From assembly GCA_947041225.1 (NCBI GenBank), contig CAMRDM010000004.1, forward strand, positions 1 through 46,987: a DNA stretch of 46,987 bases. Reading direction: 5' to 3'. Within the stretch, counting starts at the first letter, position 1, and each line of letters starts with the position of its first letter. A program made the translations under genes and the position numbers. This stretch comes from an uncultured Deferribacteraceae bacterium. Lineage in GTDB: Bacteria > Chrysiogenota > Deferribacteres > Deferribacterales > Mucispirillaceae. This document shows positions 8,544 to 17,587 of this stretch, one piece after another. The notes under the pieces are model-generated. The model saw only the letters and a list, made by a program, of their open reading frames with translations. It ran no database searches and was not told the DNA's origin.

Positions 8544-8802
8544 TTATCTAGATATTTAACAAATAAAATCATTCACAAATACTTAGACAAAATAATTGTG
8601 AACTATATAAGAAGTAAGTAGTTTACAAATTAAATAGCGATCTATATACCTAGTAAATAAATAAACAACTTCTACACTTAAAAAATAAAATAAAGTTTAT
8701 AAACTTCATAGATAAAAAATGATTTACAAATATAACAAATAAAAGTAATTTATAATAATAAGTAAAATATATTCATTAATAAAAAGTAATAGAGTGTTTA
8801 AA
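8544..8802. other. A-rich gap before the ABC transporter genes
   Basis: 259 bp with no gene. Apart from the palindrome AAGTTTATAAACTT at 8693-8706 and scattered TTTACAAAT motifs I see no defined element. Confidence 0.5.
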
Positions 8803-10485
8803 ATGTCAAAAATCGTATACATAATTTTAGCAGTAATAGTCGTAACAGTCGCAGTTGTCGCCATCGTTTTCCTAAATAGTGGCACAGATAAAACAGATTT
8901 TCATTATGAAGCATCAAATACAAAACTTGATGAATTACATTCATTTATATCAAGAGATCCTATCCCTGGAGATGCTCTTGCAACAGCTACAATAAGTGAG
9001 CCTATCAATCTTATCCCTGCAATATCATCAGACTCAGCATCGCATGATGTTACAAGTTATATATATAATGGACTTGTTAAGTATAATAAAAATTTAGAAC
9101 TAGTTGGCGATTTAGCCTCATCTTGGGAGATCTCTGATGATAAAAAAGAGATTACTTTTCATCTTCGTAAAGATGTTAAATGGCACGATGGCAAACCGTT
9201 TACAGCAAAAGATGTAGAATTTACATATAGATTTATGATAGATAATCTTACACCAACATCTTATGATGCAGATTTTAGATTAGTTGACTCATTTGAAGTT
9301 ATAGATAACTACACTGTAAAAGTTAGATATAAAACTTTATTTTCACCTGCATTAAATAGTTGGGGTATATGGATGATGCCTCAGCATCTGCTTGATGGAA
9401 AACTTGTAACTCAATCTGCTCTACAAAGAAATCCGATAGGTACTGGTCCATATAAACTGCTTAGCTGGTCTGAAGGCGATTCAATTCACTTAGCTGTGAA
9501 CGAAGATTATTTTGAATCTAAACCTTTTCTTGAAAGAATTATATTTAGAGTAATTCCAGATACAGCAACATCGTTTTTAGAACTGCTTAACGGATCAATA
9601 GATACGATGTCATTATCAGCTATGCAAGCCACAAAACAAACAGATATGAAAAGATATAAAGAGAACTATAACACATACTCATATTTAGATTCATCATACA
9701 CTTATGTAGGATTTAATCTTCGACGTGCACCATTTGATAATCAAACATTAAGAAAAGCATTAAGTTATGCAACACCTAAAAAAGATATCATCACTGGAAT
9801 TCTGTTTGATAGAGCAGAAGAGTCAACAGGTCCATATAAAACAGATACAATATGGTATAACAAAAATGTTGAACGATACGATTATAATCCAGAGAAAGCT
9901 AAAGCACTATTAAAAGAGTTAGGTTATGAAGATAGTGATAACGATGGGTTTCTTGATAAAAAAGGTAAAAAGTTTGAGTTTGAAATATTGATTAATCAAG
10001 GAAATAAAGTTAGAAGCCAGATAGCAGAAATTTTACAAAGAGCATATAAAGATATAGGTATAGATGTAACGATTAGGGTTGTTGAGTGGTCTACCTTCTT
10101 ATCAGAAAATATCAATAAAGGAAGATTTTCTGTTATAGTAATGGGTTGGAATATAGTTCAAGATCCAGATCTTTTTGATGTATGGCATTCATCACGATGC
10201 GATGGTAACGGTTTAAACTTTATCTGTTATAAGAATGATGAAGTTGATAAGCTACTAATAGAAGGTAGAGAAACATACGATGTTGCACAACGTCAAGTTA
10301 TATATAATAAAATACAAGAATTGATAGCTGATGATGCTCCGTATATATTTCTATACACCCCTTATGCAAATATAGCACTAAATAAAAGATTTAAAAATAT
10401 TGAACCAGCGCCTGCTGGATTGAAGCATAACCTTATCAATTGGTATGTACGCAAACTTGAACAAAAATATTATTTTAAGCAGTAG
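8803..10485 (+). CDS. Peptide/nickel-type ABC transporter substrate-binding protein (SBP_bac_5)
   Basis: A family-5 (OppA/DppA-like) extracytoplasmic solute-binding protein. Typical sequence is seen at YNGLVKYNKNLELVGDLASSW, followed by HLRKDVKWHDGKPFTAKDVEFTYRF and RNPIGTGPYKL. The ATG at 8803 has GAG about 8 bases upstream and is preferred to the GTG at 8794. The N-terminus is a single hydrophobic helix (VYIILAVIVVTVAVVAIVFLN) with no Cys, so the protein is probably membrane-anchored by an uncleaved helix instead of being a lipoprotein, which is unusual for Gram-positive-type OppA but acceptable in a Gram-negative. Two matching permeases follow. The 259-bp gap before it is very A-rich; I see only a 14-bp palindrome (AAGTTTATAAACTT at 8693) in it. 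Confidence 0.9.
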   Translation: MSKIVYIILAVIVVTVAVVAIVFLNSGTDKTDFHYEASNTKLDELHSFISRDPIPGDALATATISEPINLIPAISSDSASHDVTSYIYNGLVKYNKNLELVGDLASSWEISDDKKEITFHLRKDVKWHDGKPFTAKDVEFTYRFMIDNLTPTSYDADFRLVDSFEVIDNYTVKVRYKTLFSPALNSWGIWMMPQHLLDGKLVTQSALQRNPIGTGPYKLLSWSEGDSIHLAVNEDYFESKPFLERIIFRVIPDTATSFLELLNGSIDTMSLSAMQATKQTDMKRYKENYNTYSYLDSSYTYVGFNLRRAPFDNQTLRKALSYATPKKDIITGILFDRAEESTGPYKTDTIWYNKNVERYDYNPEKAKALLKELGYEDSDNDGFLDKKGKKFEFEILINQGNKVRSQIAEILQRAYKDIGIDVTIRVVEWSTFLSENINKGRFSVIVMGWNIVQDPDLFDVWHSSRCDGNGLNFICYKNDEVDKLLIEGRETYDVAQRQVIYNKIQELIADDAPYIFLYTPYANIALNKRFKNIEPAPAGLKHNLINWYVRKLEQKYYFKQ

Positions 10486-10596
10486 ATGAAAACTAGCTTT
10501 AATATTGCTGTTTCAAGCAGTACTATTTTAAGCAGTAAGGTATATAAATAATTACCTTCAACGCTCCTACAGTGAACAGTCTTATTTTAAGCAGTA
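10471..10596 (+). repeat. Three direct copies of TATTTTAAGCAGTA
   Basis: Perfect 14-bp copies lie at 10471-10484, 10524-10537 and 10583-10596, with a partial copy (AAGCAGTA) at 10515. The first encodes the C-terminus of the binding protein (YFKQ-stop) and the last sits directly in front of the permease ribosome-binding site. The pattern looks like local duplication of the gene end. Confidence 0.8.
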
Positions 10597-10611
10597 GAGG
10601 ATATCTAAATT

Positions 10612-11586
10612 ATGTTAAAATATATTATTAAAAGATTAATTTCAATGTTTCCTATATTAATAGGTATAACTATCATATCCTTCTTTGTTATGCATTTAGC
10701 ACCTGGAGATACTGTAACTATACAACAATCATTAAACCCTAAATACTCTGAAACTGCACGAGAAAAATTTGTGAAAATGTATAACCTTGATCAACCTATT
10801 TATAAACAGTACCTAATATGGTTAAAGAAGTTTGCAACGCTAGATTTTGGAGACTCATTCTCATCTGACGGGCGTAAAGTTATAGATAAAATAGGCGACA
10901 GATTACCTATCACCTTAGGTTTAAATATTATAAGTATGATATTAATATTCATAATCGCACTCCCTCTCGGAGTTCTTTCAGCATATTATAGAAACTCCAT
11001 ATTCGATAAAACAGTAACTATTATCGTGTTCATAGGTTTTGCTATTCCTATGTTTTGGTTAGCACTTATGTGTATGTATTTTTTCGGAATTGTTTTAGGG
11101 TGGCTACCGATATCAGGACTTACATCATACAACTTTGATTCACTCACATTAACAGGAAAAATAGCAGATGTGATAAAACATATAACTTTACCGATAGCGA
11201 TAACTGTATTCGGTGGTATAGCCTCTATATCAAGATTTGGCAGAACATCAACATTAGAAGTTTTAGGACAAGATTATATAATGTCCGCAAGAGCTAGAGG
11301 GGTTAGTGAAAAAACTATCCTTTTTAGATACGCATTAAAAAATGCTATGTTGCCTATTGTTACGATATTAGGATTATCTATCCCAGGACTAATCGGATCA
11401 TCTGTTATATTTGAGTCGGTATTTTCAATACCAGGTATGGGACAATTATTTTATCAATCAGTAATGATGAGAGATTATCCTACAGTTATGGGTATATTAG
11501 TTATCGGTTCTCTATTAACATTGATAGGTAACTTGATTGCAGATATAGCGTACGCATATATAGATCCAAGAATTAGATACTCATAA
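10612..11586 (+). CDS. ABC peptide-transporter permease, DppB/OppB type
   Basis: This 324-residue membrane protein has the DppB/OppB layout: an N-terminal helix (IKRLISMFPILIGITIISFFV), the LAPGD motif, a periplasmic loop with YNLDQPIYKQYLIWL, five further helices, and the cytoplasmic ABC-interaction loop around DYIMSARARGVSEKTILFRYALKNA near residue 225. It would pair with the permease encoded next and with two ATPases that are absent from the window. The likely ribosome-binding site is GAGG about 13 bases before ATG. Confidence 0.93.
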   Translation: MLKYIIKRLISMFPILIGITIISFFVMHLAPGDTVTIQQSLNPKYSETAREKFVKMYNLDQPIYKQYLIWLKKFATLDFGDSFSSDGRKVIDKIGDRLPITLGLNIISMILIFIIALPLGVLSAYYRNSIFDKTVTIIVFIGFAIPMFWLALMCMYFFGIVLGWLPISGLTSYNFDSLTLTGKIADVIKHITLPIAITVFGGIASISRFGRTSTLEVLGQDYIMSARARGVSEKTILFRYALKNAMLPIVTILGLSIPGLIGSSVIFESVFSIPGMGQLFYQSVMMRDYPTVMGILVIGSLLTLIGNLIADIAYAYIDPRIRYS

Positions 11587-11674
11587 ATATATAAACTAAT
11601 CACAAATACCATTTATATATTTATTGAACTAAAATTTATATACTTATAATATCCGTATATATCTATTTAAAAAG

Positions 11675-11694
11675 TAATACTCATAAAAGTATTA
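11675..11694 (+). other. Small inverted repeat in the permease-permease gap
   Basis: TAATACT (11675-11681) and AGTATTA (11688-11694) could form a 7-bp hairpin with a 6-base loop, ~40 bp before the second permease start. It has no T-run; it may be an mRNA structure or chance in AT-rich DNA. Confidence 0.25.
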
Positions 11695-11733
11695 TAAATT
11701 TCACAGATGAGTAAAAGGAGCATAAATCACTTT

Positions 11734-12552
11734 ATGAGAAGATTAACATTAAAGAAAGATTTAATACTTATAATAGGATTATCGATTGTTTTATTCTTTG
11801 TAATAATCGCTATCTTTGCACCGTTAATAACAAAATATAATCCTGAAGAGATAAATATATTATCAACATTTGAACCACCAAGTAGAGAACATTTATTTGG
11901 TACAGATGAGTTAGGTAGAGATTTATTTTCAAGAGTTTTATACGGTTCAAGAGTTTCATTATTTGTAGGATTTGTAGCCGTTGGCATATCAGTATTCATC
12001 GGTGCTATATTAGGATTGTTATCAGGTTTTTACGGTAGATTTGTTGATACTATTATAATGCGATTTACAGATATCATGTTAGCCTTTCCATCATTCTTTC
12101 TTATATTAGCAGTGATCGCATTTCTTAAACCATCAATTATTAATGTGATGATAATCATCGGCTTAACAGGTTGGATGGGTGTAGCTCGTCTTGTTAGAGC
12201 AGAGACGTTATCAGTCGTTGGAAGAGAGTATGTACTTGCTGCAAAAATATCAGGAGTTTCATCATTCAAAATTTTGTTTAAACATATATTACCGAACGTT
12301 GCATCGCCGATATTTGTTATAGCAACTCTATCTATGTCAGGTGTGATCTTAACAGAATCAAGTTTATCATTCTTAGGATTAGGCGTTCAACCACCTACAC
12401 CATCGTGGGGAAATATATTAACTAGTGGTAAAGATAATATTATTTTTGCATGGTGGCTATCTTTATTTCCGGGAGTTGCAATTTTAATGACAGCGTTAGG
12501 GTACAATCTTTTCGGTGAAGGGCTTCGAGACTATTTAGATAAAAAGTTGTAA
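11734..12552 (+). CDS. ABC peptide-transporter permease, DppC/OppC type
   Basis: DppC-type partner of the preceding permease. It has the N-terminal OppC segment (IIAIFAPLITKYNPEEIN), then FGTDELGRDLFSRVLYGSRVSL, the family hallmark, and the ABC-contact loop LSVVGREYVLAAKISGVSS. Six hydrophobic segments are visible. The track start is ATG 11707, but no Shine-Dalgarno precedes it. AAAGGAG lies 13 bases before ATG 11734, giving MRRLTLKKDL, so I chose the latter; the spacing is long and the upstream start remains possible. No opp/dpp ATPase gene follows; a B12-binding mutase subunit does. Confidence 0.9.
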   Translation: MRRLTLKKDLILIIGLSIVLFFVIIAIFAPLITKYNPEEINILSTFEPPSREHLFGTDELGRDLFSRVLYGSRVSLFVGFVAVGISVFIGAILGLLSGFYGRFVDTIIMRFTDIMLAFPSFFLILAVIAFLKPSIINVMIIIGLTGWMGVARLVRAETLSVVGREYVLAAKISGVSSFKILFKHILPNVASPIFVIATLSMSGVILTESSLSFLGLGVQPPTPSWGNILTSGKDNIIFAWWLSLFPGVAILMTALGYNLFGEGLRDYLDKKL

Positions 12553-12567
12553 ATTCATATATAAAGC

Positions 12568-12596
12568 TTGTATATTTTATTTTAATAACTTATACT
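12568..12596 (+). promoter_or_regulatory. Predicted sigma70-type promoter for the mutase small subunit
   Basis: TTGTAT (12568-12573) and TATACT (12591-12596) are 17 bases apart, ending 50 bp before the ATG at 12647. Confidence 0.5.
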
Positions 12597-12646
12597 TATG
12601 ACAAGTAAATATAAAAGCATTATATAAACTATGGAGGATTAAGACT

Positions 12647-13048
12647 ATGTCAAAGATTAGAATTTTGATGGCTAAACCTGGGTTAGATGGCCATGACAGG
12701 GGTGTTAAAGTTATGTCTCGTGCGTTGAGAGATGCTGGGTTTGAAGTGATCTATACAGGATTAAGACAAACACCTGAAGCGATTGTTGCAACTGCTATCC
12801 AAGAAGATGTAGATGCAATCGGTCTATCTATACTATCAGGAGCACACGCAACAGTTTTTCCAAGAGTTATTGAGTTATTGAAAGAGAAAGGTGCCTCAGA
12901 TATATCTGTGTTTGGTGGTGGAGTTATTCCTGAAGATGATATACCTGCTTTATATAAAGCTGGTGTAACAAGAATATTTACTCCAGGTACTCCAACAGAT
13001 GATGCAGTACAATTTATTAATGATAATATCAAGCCTAAGTCTGCTTAA
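12647..13048 (+). CDS. Methylmalonyl-CoA mutase, cobalamin-binding subunit
   Basis: These 133 residues are a stand-alone B12-binding domain of the methylmalonyl-CoA mutase family. The start is [17 protein letters not shown] with the DxHxxG motif (Asp14, His16, Gly19) that supplies the lower axial ligand to cobalt. LSILSGAH (the SxL motif) and VFGGGVIP (the GG motif) follow, and the end is RIFTPGTP. The enzyme interconverts succinyl-CoA and methylmalonyl-CoA; in lineages with a split enzyme this small subunit pairs with a separate catalytic TIM-barrel subunit, not found here. A strong GGAGG lies upstream, a terminator follows, and meaB comes next, supporting the assignment. Confidence 0.92.
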   Translation: MSKIRILMAKPGLDGHDRGVKVMSRALRDAGFEVIYTGLRQTPEAIVATAIQEDVDAIGLSILSGAHATVFPRVIELLKEKGASDISVFGGGVIPEDDIPALYKAGVTRIFTPGTPTDDAVQFINDNIKPKSA

Positions 13049-13076
13049 TTGTTTTAAAAATTTATCACTATAAATA

Positions 13077-13106
13077 AAAAGCCGCCTATATTTTCTGGGC
13101 GGTTTT
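13077..13106 (+). terminator. Rho-independent terminator after the mutase subunit
   Basis: CCGCC (13082-13086) pairs with GGCGG (13098-13102). The stem extends through a G-T pair and AAA/TTT, with an 11-base loop and a TTTT tail. This is one of the few GC-rich stretches in the intergenic DNA. Confidence 0.85.
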
Positions 13107-13169
13107 ATTTCTATTATATTCTGTGTTTGTAAGCTTTTTAGCTATGATTAAAATATTTAAAGGTGAAAA

Positions 13170-14084
13170 ATGAGTAATCTTGTTGAAAGAGCATTAAACG
13201 GAGAAGTAATTGCTGCCGCTAGATTAATGCGATTATCAGATGATAGACGTGAAGGCTATCAAGTATTTATGAAAGAGATATGGAAAAAAACAGGACACGC
13301 TCATATTATAGGCATAACAGGAGCACCAGGATCAGGGAAATCAACTTTAACCGATCAACTTATAACAAAGTTTCGTGCAGCTGGTAAAACAGTTGGAGTT
13401 GTTGCAATAGATCCTACAAGTCCATTTACAGGTGGAGCTATCTTAGGTGATAGAATACGCATGGCAACACACTCACTTGATGAAGGTGTTTTCATTAGAA
13501 GCGTTGGTACAAGAGGAAATCTTGGTGGACTATCGGTTTCAACTATGGATATCGTTGCTATCATGGACGCTATGGGTAAAGATATAGTTATAATTGAAAC
13601 AGTTGGTGTTGGACAAGATGAAGTAGAGATCGCTATGGTTGCTGATACTTGTATCGTCGTAACCGTTCCAGGACTAGGAGATGATATACAAGCGATTAAA
13701 GCAGGTATATTTGAAATAGCAGATATATTTGTTGTTAATAAATCAGATAGAGATGGTGCTGAAAGAACAAGTAACGATCTTAAAATGATGCTAGAAATTA
13801 CTCCTAAACGTGATGAATGGACCGTTGAAGTTCTAAAAACTATGGCAGAAAAAGGCGAAGGTGTTGATGAACTAATTGAAAGAATTAGCATTCACGAAGA
13901 TTTCTTTAAAGAGAATAAATTAAAAAGAAGAAAACTAAATGAAAGATTAGTACATGTTGCATACGGTGCTGTAAAAGAGAAATTAGTTAATGATATTTTT
14001 CCACCAGATAAAATAAAGGCACTTATTGAAGATGGTAACGATCCATATACTACTGTAGAAATCTTATGGAATAATATTAAGTGA
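13170..14084 (+). CDS. meaB: Methylmalonyl-CoA mutase-associated GTPase MeaB (ArgK)
   Basis: This 304-residue G3E GTPase of the MeaB family protects and reactivates the B12-dependent mutase. Walker A GAPGSGKST is at about residues 50-58, the switch region contains DPTSPFTGGAILGDRIRM, Walker B/G3 is IIETVGVGQDEVEI, and NKSD near residue 190 is the guanine-specificity motif. A C-terminal helical dimerisation arm is present. AAAGG precedes ATG 13170. It follows the cobalamin-binding subunit but behind a terminator, so it probably has its own promoter (a weak TTGTAA lies near 13128). Its TGA overlaps the GTG start of the first glycosyltransferase, an apparently unrelated partner. Confidence 0.94.
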   Translation: MSNLVERALNGEVIAAARLMRLSDDRREGYQVFMKEIWKKTGHAHIIGITGAPGSGKSTLTDQLITKFRAAGKTVGVVAIDPTSPFTGGAILGDRIRMATHSLDEGVFIRSVGTRGNLGGLSVSTMDIVAIMDAMGKDIVIIETVGVGQDEVEIAMVADTCIVVTVPGLGDDIQAIKAGIFEIADIFVVNKSDRDGAERTSNDLKMMLEITPKRDEWTVEVLKTMAEKGEGVDELIERISIHEDFFKENKLKRRKLNERLVHVAYGAVKEKLVNDIFPPDKIKALIEDGNDPYTTVEILWNNIK

Positions 14085-15157
14085 GTAAAAGTAATTTAGT
14101 ATCTGTTATACTGCCCACTTATAATGGTGAGTTGTTTATAGCAGATACGTTACAATCTGTACTAGATCAAACATATAAAAACCTAGAAGTGATTATTATT
14201 GATGATGCGTCAACTGATAGAACTGTTGAGATCATTAGATCATTTAACGATGATAGAATTAAATTATATGTGAATGAAACAAATCTAGGTATCGGAGAAA
14301 ATAGTAACAAAGCGTTATCCTTAGCAACGGGAGAGTTTATTATGATGCAAGATCATGATGATATATCTTCTCCATCTAGGGCAGAACTACAGTATAAATG
14401 TTTAGTAGATAATCCTGATGTTACAGGGGTTGCTTTACATGTAAAAAGTTTTAAGGATACGCCACCTGATGATATCTATAAAACATTAGATAATTATCAT
14501 ATAGATAAAAATTCTAAAGAGTTAAAAGCGTTAGGTTTATATCACTTCCTTACTCATCCGACACTTTTTTACAGAAGCTCTATCTTAGATAAGTTAGATA
14601 ACTATTATAGTAGTAAATTTACTATAGCAGGTGATTTATATTTTATTGAGCAGTTGAATAGTGTAGGTGCAAGTTGGATACTATTAAAAGATGATCTTCT
14701 TGCCTATAGAGTTCATCAGAGTATGACAACGGCAAAATATAAAAAACCTCAAATATATAGAGAAGTTTTAGAGATATCACTGCTTCTTGTAAGGCGACAT
14801 TTTCCAAATATATCAGATACCGAAGCTCTCATGCACGCAAAGGTAATGGCACGACGAGAACTGTTAGAGATAGATAACATAAGTTTGATTAATCATTTTA
14901 AAAGAATTCTTGCATTAAATATAAGTAACGATTTCTGTGATGACACAACATTAAAAAAAGAAACAGAGATGAAGTTTAGAACAGCATCTATCTTATCAAA
15001 TATATATTCACCTCTTAAAGCTTATAAAGTATATAAATCAATTGATGAGTTAAAACCGTATAGAGTTTCATTTTGGAAATTTATTAATGAGTATCAGAAA
15101 AGATTTTTTACAAATTTAACATGGCTAACATATAAAAAGAGAAGAAATACAGAGTAA
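14081..15157 (+). CDS. GT2 family glycosyltransferase (tandem copy 1)
   Basis: 358 residues with a GT-A fold family-2 domain: nucleotide-binding start LVSVILPTYNGE, IIIDDASTDRTVEII, and the metal/sugar-nucleotide motif MMQDHDD near residue 90. A copy-specific middle follows (about 110-230) and then a C-terminal module ending in YKVYKSIDELKPY...EYQKRFFTNL that all four copies share. No membrane helix is evident, so a peripheral inner-membrane enzyme building a surface glycan is likely; the sugar cannot be told. It starts at GTG overlapping the meaB stop. The N-terminal DNA is almost identical to copies 2-4 around the DHDD motif, pointing to duplication. Confidence 0.88.
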   Translation: MSKSNLVSVILPTYNGELFIADTLQSVLDQTYKNLEVIIIDDASTDRTVEIIRSFNDDRIKLYVNETNLGIGENSNKALSLATGEFIMMQDHDDISSPSRAELQYKCLVDNPDVTGVALHVKSFKDTPPDDIYKTLDNYHIDKNSKELKALGLYHFLTHPTLFYRSSILDKLDNYYSSKFTIAGDLYFIEQLNSVGASWILLKDDLLAYRVHQSMTTAKYKKPQIYREVLEISLLLVRRHFPNISDTEALMHAKVMARRELLEIDNISLINHFKRILALNISNDFCDDTTLKKETEMKFRTASILSNIYSPLKAYKVYKSIDELKPYRVSFWKFINEYQKRFFTNLTWLTYKKRRNTE

Positions 15158-15239
15158 ATTATATCTGTTATTATTTCAATAATTATTAAAACATTATATC
15201 TTAGATAGTAAATAATAGTAATAAGGATCAACGTATAAA

Positions 15240-16322
15240 ATGAGTACAATTAGCACCAATTCTCCTTTAGTATCAGTAATTCTGACTACTTATAATGGTG
15301 AGAAATATATAGCTGAAACGTTGCAGTCTGTATTTAATCAAACTTATACAAATCTTGAGATAATTATCGTAGATGATTTATCAACTGATAAGACGGTAGA
15401 TATTATTAAGTCGTTCAATGATGATAGAATTAAATTATATATTAATGATAAAAATCTAGGTATAGGTGATAACACAAATAAAGCGTTATCGTTATCCACT
15501 GGCGAGTTTATTATGATGCAAGATCATGATGATATATCTTCTCCATCACGAGCTGAACTACAACTTAAATGTTTGCAAGATTATCCAGATGTTACTGGTG
15601 TAACTTTACACGCAAGACGTTTTAAAGATAATCCTCCAAGTGCGATCTATAATAAAGTAGAGACATATCATATAGATAAAACTGCTCATGAGTTTAATGC
15701 GATCGGTGTATATAGTTATCCAGGACACCAAACACTTTTCTATAGAAGATCACTGCTAGATAAATTAGATAGCTATTACAGCAATAAGTTTATAGTCGAT
15801 GGCGACATTTATTTTATGAGTAAGCTAAACGTTGCAGGTGCAAGTTGGATACTGTTAAAAGATGATCTTCTTGCATATAGAATTCATGATACGAATACAA
15901 CTGTAAAGTTTAGAAATCCACAAATTTATAAAGATAAGTTAGAGATATTAACGATCTCAATAAAAGGATATTTAAAAGATATATCAGATAGTGATGCGCT
16001 TATCCATGCAAAGTTGATGCTGAAACAAGAGTTACTTAAAATAGATAATGAAAGTTTAATCAATCATTTTAAAAAAATCTTAGCATTAAATATTAATAAC
16101 GATTTCTGTGATGATAATATTTTAAAAAAAGAAACTGTTGCTAGATTTAAAACAGCATCAATTTTAGCAAATATATATTCACCTTTTAAAGCATATAAAG
16201 TATACACATCTATTGATGAGTTAAAACCGTATACCGTATCTTTTTCAAAATTTTTGAGTGAGTATCAGAAAAGATTTTTAAGAAATTTAAGTTGGATTTT
16301 ATTTAAAAATAAAGATATATAA
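15240..16322 (+). CDS. GT2 family glycosyltransferase (tandem copy 2)
   Basis: A 360-residue close paralogue of copies 1 and 4 along its whole length. VSVILTTYNGEKYIAETLQSV, IIVDDLSTDKTVDII and MMQDHDD near residue 95 define the GT2 catalytic domain. The middle contains YHIDKTAHEFNAIG and GDIYFMSKLNVAGASWIL, and the shared C-terminal module (VYTSIDELKPY...EYQKRF) is intact. An AAGGA-type site precedes ATG 15240 after an 82-bp gap. Acceptor and donor are unknown. The differences from copy 1 are scattered, consistent with an older duplication with some exchange near the DHDD segment. Confidence 0.88.
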   Translation: MSTISTNSPLVSVILTTYNGEKYIAETLQSVFNQTYTNLEIIIVDDLSTDKTVDIIKSFNDDRIKLYINDKNLGIGDNTNKALSLSTGEFIMMQDHDDISSPSRAELQLKCLQDYPDVTGVTLHARRFKDNPPSAIYNKVETYHIDKTAHEFNAIGVYSYPGHQTLFYRRSLLDKLDSYYSNKFIVDGDIYFMSKLNVAGASWILLKDDLLAYRIHDTNTTVKFRNPQIYKDKLEILTISIKGYLKDISDSDALIHAKLMLKQELLKIDNESLINHFKKILALNINNDFCDDNILKKETVARFKTASILANIYSPFKAYKVYTSIDELKPYTVSFSKFLSEYQKRFLRNLSWILFKNKDI

Positions 16323-16458
16323 TATATTTATATATGTTATCACTTGATTACTGTCGATAATGATATATGATAATCAATATAAAATATTTATCACATAATA
16401 AATATTAGTTACACTACGCTTTGATTAGCAGATAAATAGAAAGGAATAAAATAATAGT

Positions 16459-17586
16459 ATGAGTAAAGATAGTTTAACTTCTCCATTAATATCGGTTATT
16501 CTCCCAACATATAACGGTGAGAAATATATAGCTGAAACGTTAGAGTCTGTATTAAATCAAACTCACAAAAACCTTGAGATAATTATTACTGATGATTGTT
16601 CAAAAGATAAAACTGTTGAAATAATTAAATCTTATAATGATGCGAGAATAAAGTTATACGAAAATGAGAACAATCTAGGTATCGCAAATAACACAAATAA
16701 AGCGTTATCACTTGCAACTGGAGAGTTTATAATGATGCAAGATCACGATGATATATCTTCTCCGTATAGAGCTGAAGGAATGTTAAAAGTGCTTCTGGAG
16801 AATAAAGATCTTATAGGATTAAACTCACGAATGTTTTATTTTCAAACAGATGTTAGTAGAGAAGAGATAGATAAAAACCTTAGCGTATCAGAACCTATTA
16901 TAGATCTTAATGAGAAACAGTTAGCTGTTGGAAATCTTTTCGATGTAAACTTTTTTCATCCAACAATAATGTATAGATCTTCTATATTGCAATCATTAGA
17001 TACGCCGTATACGCCTGAATTAAAAGTTACAGCAGACAGTATTTTATTTGCAAGATTTATGGGACTTAAAGCAAAGTGGTATGTATTAAAGAATAACTAT
17101 GTAGCTTATAGACTTCATCCAACTAATACATCTAAAGTTGATATAAATGTAAACTATAGAGAAGATATTATTATGATTGAACATTTAGTAAAAGCGACAC
17201 TACCATTTGTTACTAAAGAAGATATAGCTAATCATATTATTGGAAGAAAACACGACAAGGTATTATCATATATCGGTAAAACAAATAAATGGATTGTTGA
17301 CTACTACAAAAGAATTATCCAATATAACATAGATAATGATGTGTTAGATCATGAAATGCTTTTAAAAACATTAGCATTAAATTTGAAATATTTTACTAAT
17401 TTATCTAATGTTTTAAGACCTTTTAACTCATTAAAAGTTTATCGTTCTATTGATGAGTTAAAGCCATATTTAGAGAGCAACACGTCTGTTTTATATGATT
17501 GGCAAAAAAGATTTTTCCGTGCGATAAATTGGTATTTTGTAGGCGATAGAAGATTATTAAGAACTAAAGAAATTAGTAAAAAATAA
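16459..17586 (+). CDS. GT2 family glycosyltransferase (tandem copy 3, divergent middle)
   Basis: 375 residues. The first ~105 residues (ISVILPTYNGEKYIAETLESV through MMQDHDDISS) are very close to the other copies, and the tail VYRSIDELKPY...WQKRFFRAINW is recognisably the same module. The region between (about 110-330) is clearly different: NSRMFYFQTDVSREEID, then FFHPTIMYRSS and HPTNTSKVDINVNYRED. In GT2 enzymes this part shapes the acceptor site, so a different linkage is likely. It starts 18 bases after AAAGGAA; the stop is one base before the ATG of copy 4. Confidence 0.86.
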   Translation: MSKDSLTSPLISVILPTYNGEKYIAETLESVLNQTHKNLEIIITDDCSKDKTVEIIKSYNDARIKLYENENNLGIANNTNKALSLATGEFIMMQDHDDISSPYRAEGMLKVLLENKDLIGLNSRMFYFQTDVSREEIDKNLSVSEPIIDLNEKQLAVGNLFDVNFFHPTIMYRSSILQSLDTPYTPELKVTADSILFARFMGLKAKWYVLKNNYVAYRLHPTNTSKVDINVNYREDIIMIEHLVKATLPFVTKEDIANHIIGRKHDKVLSYIGKTNKWIVDYYKRIIQYNIDNDVLDHEMLLKTLALNLKYFTNLSNVLRPFNSLKVYRSIDELKPYLESNTSVLYDWQKRFFRAINWYFVGDRRLLRTKEISKK

Positions 17587-17587
17587 T

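Noticed and set aside
12597-12646. Cobalamin riboswitch before the B12-binding subunit
   Set aside because: Only ~50 bases separate promoter and start codon, too short for a B12 riboswitch.
13355-13891. 178-aa minus-strand ORF opposite meaB (and similar at 39962-40501)
   Set aside because: They are Ser/Ile/Thr-rich antisense shadows of conserved GTPase genes.
16356-16375. GATAATGATATATGATAATC as a Fur box upstream of GT2 copy 3
   Set aside because: It has direct GATAAT hexamers but lacks the palindromic half; AT-rich DNA makes such matches likely by chance.
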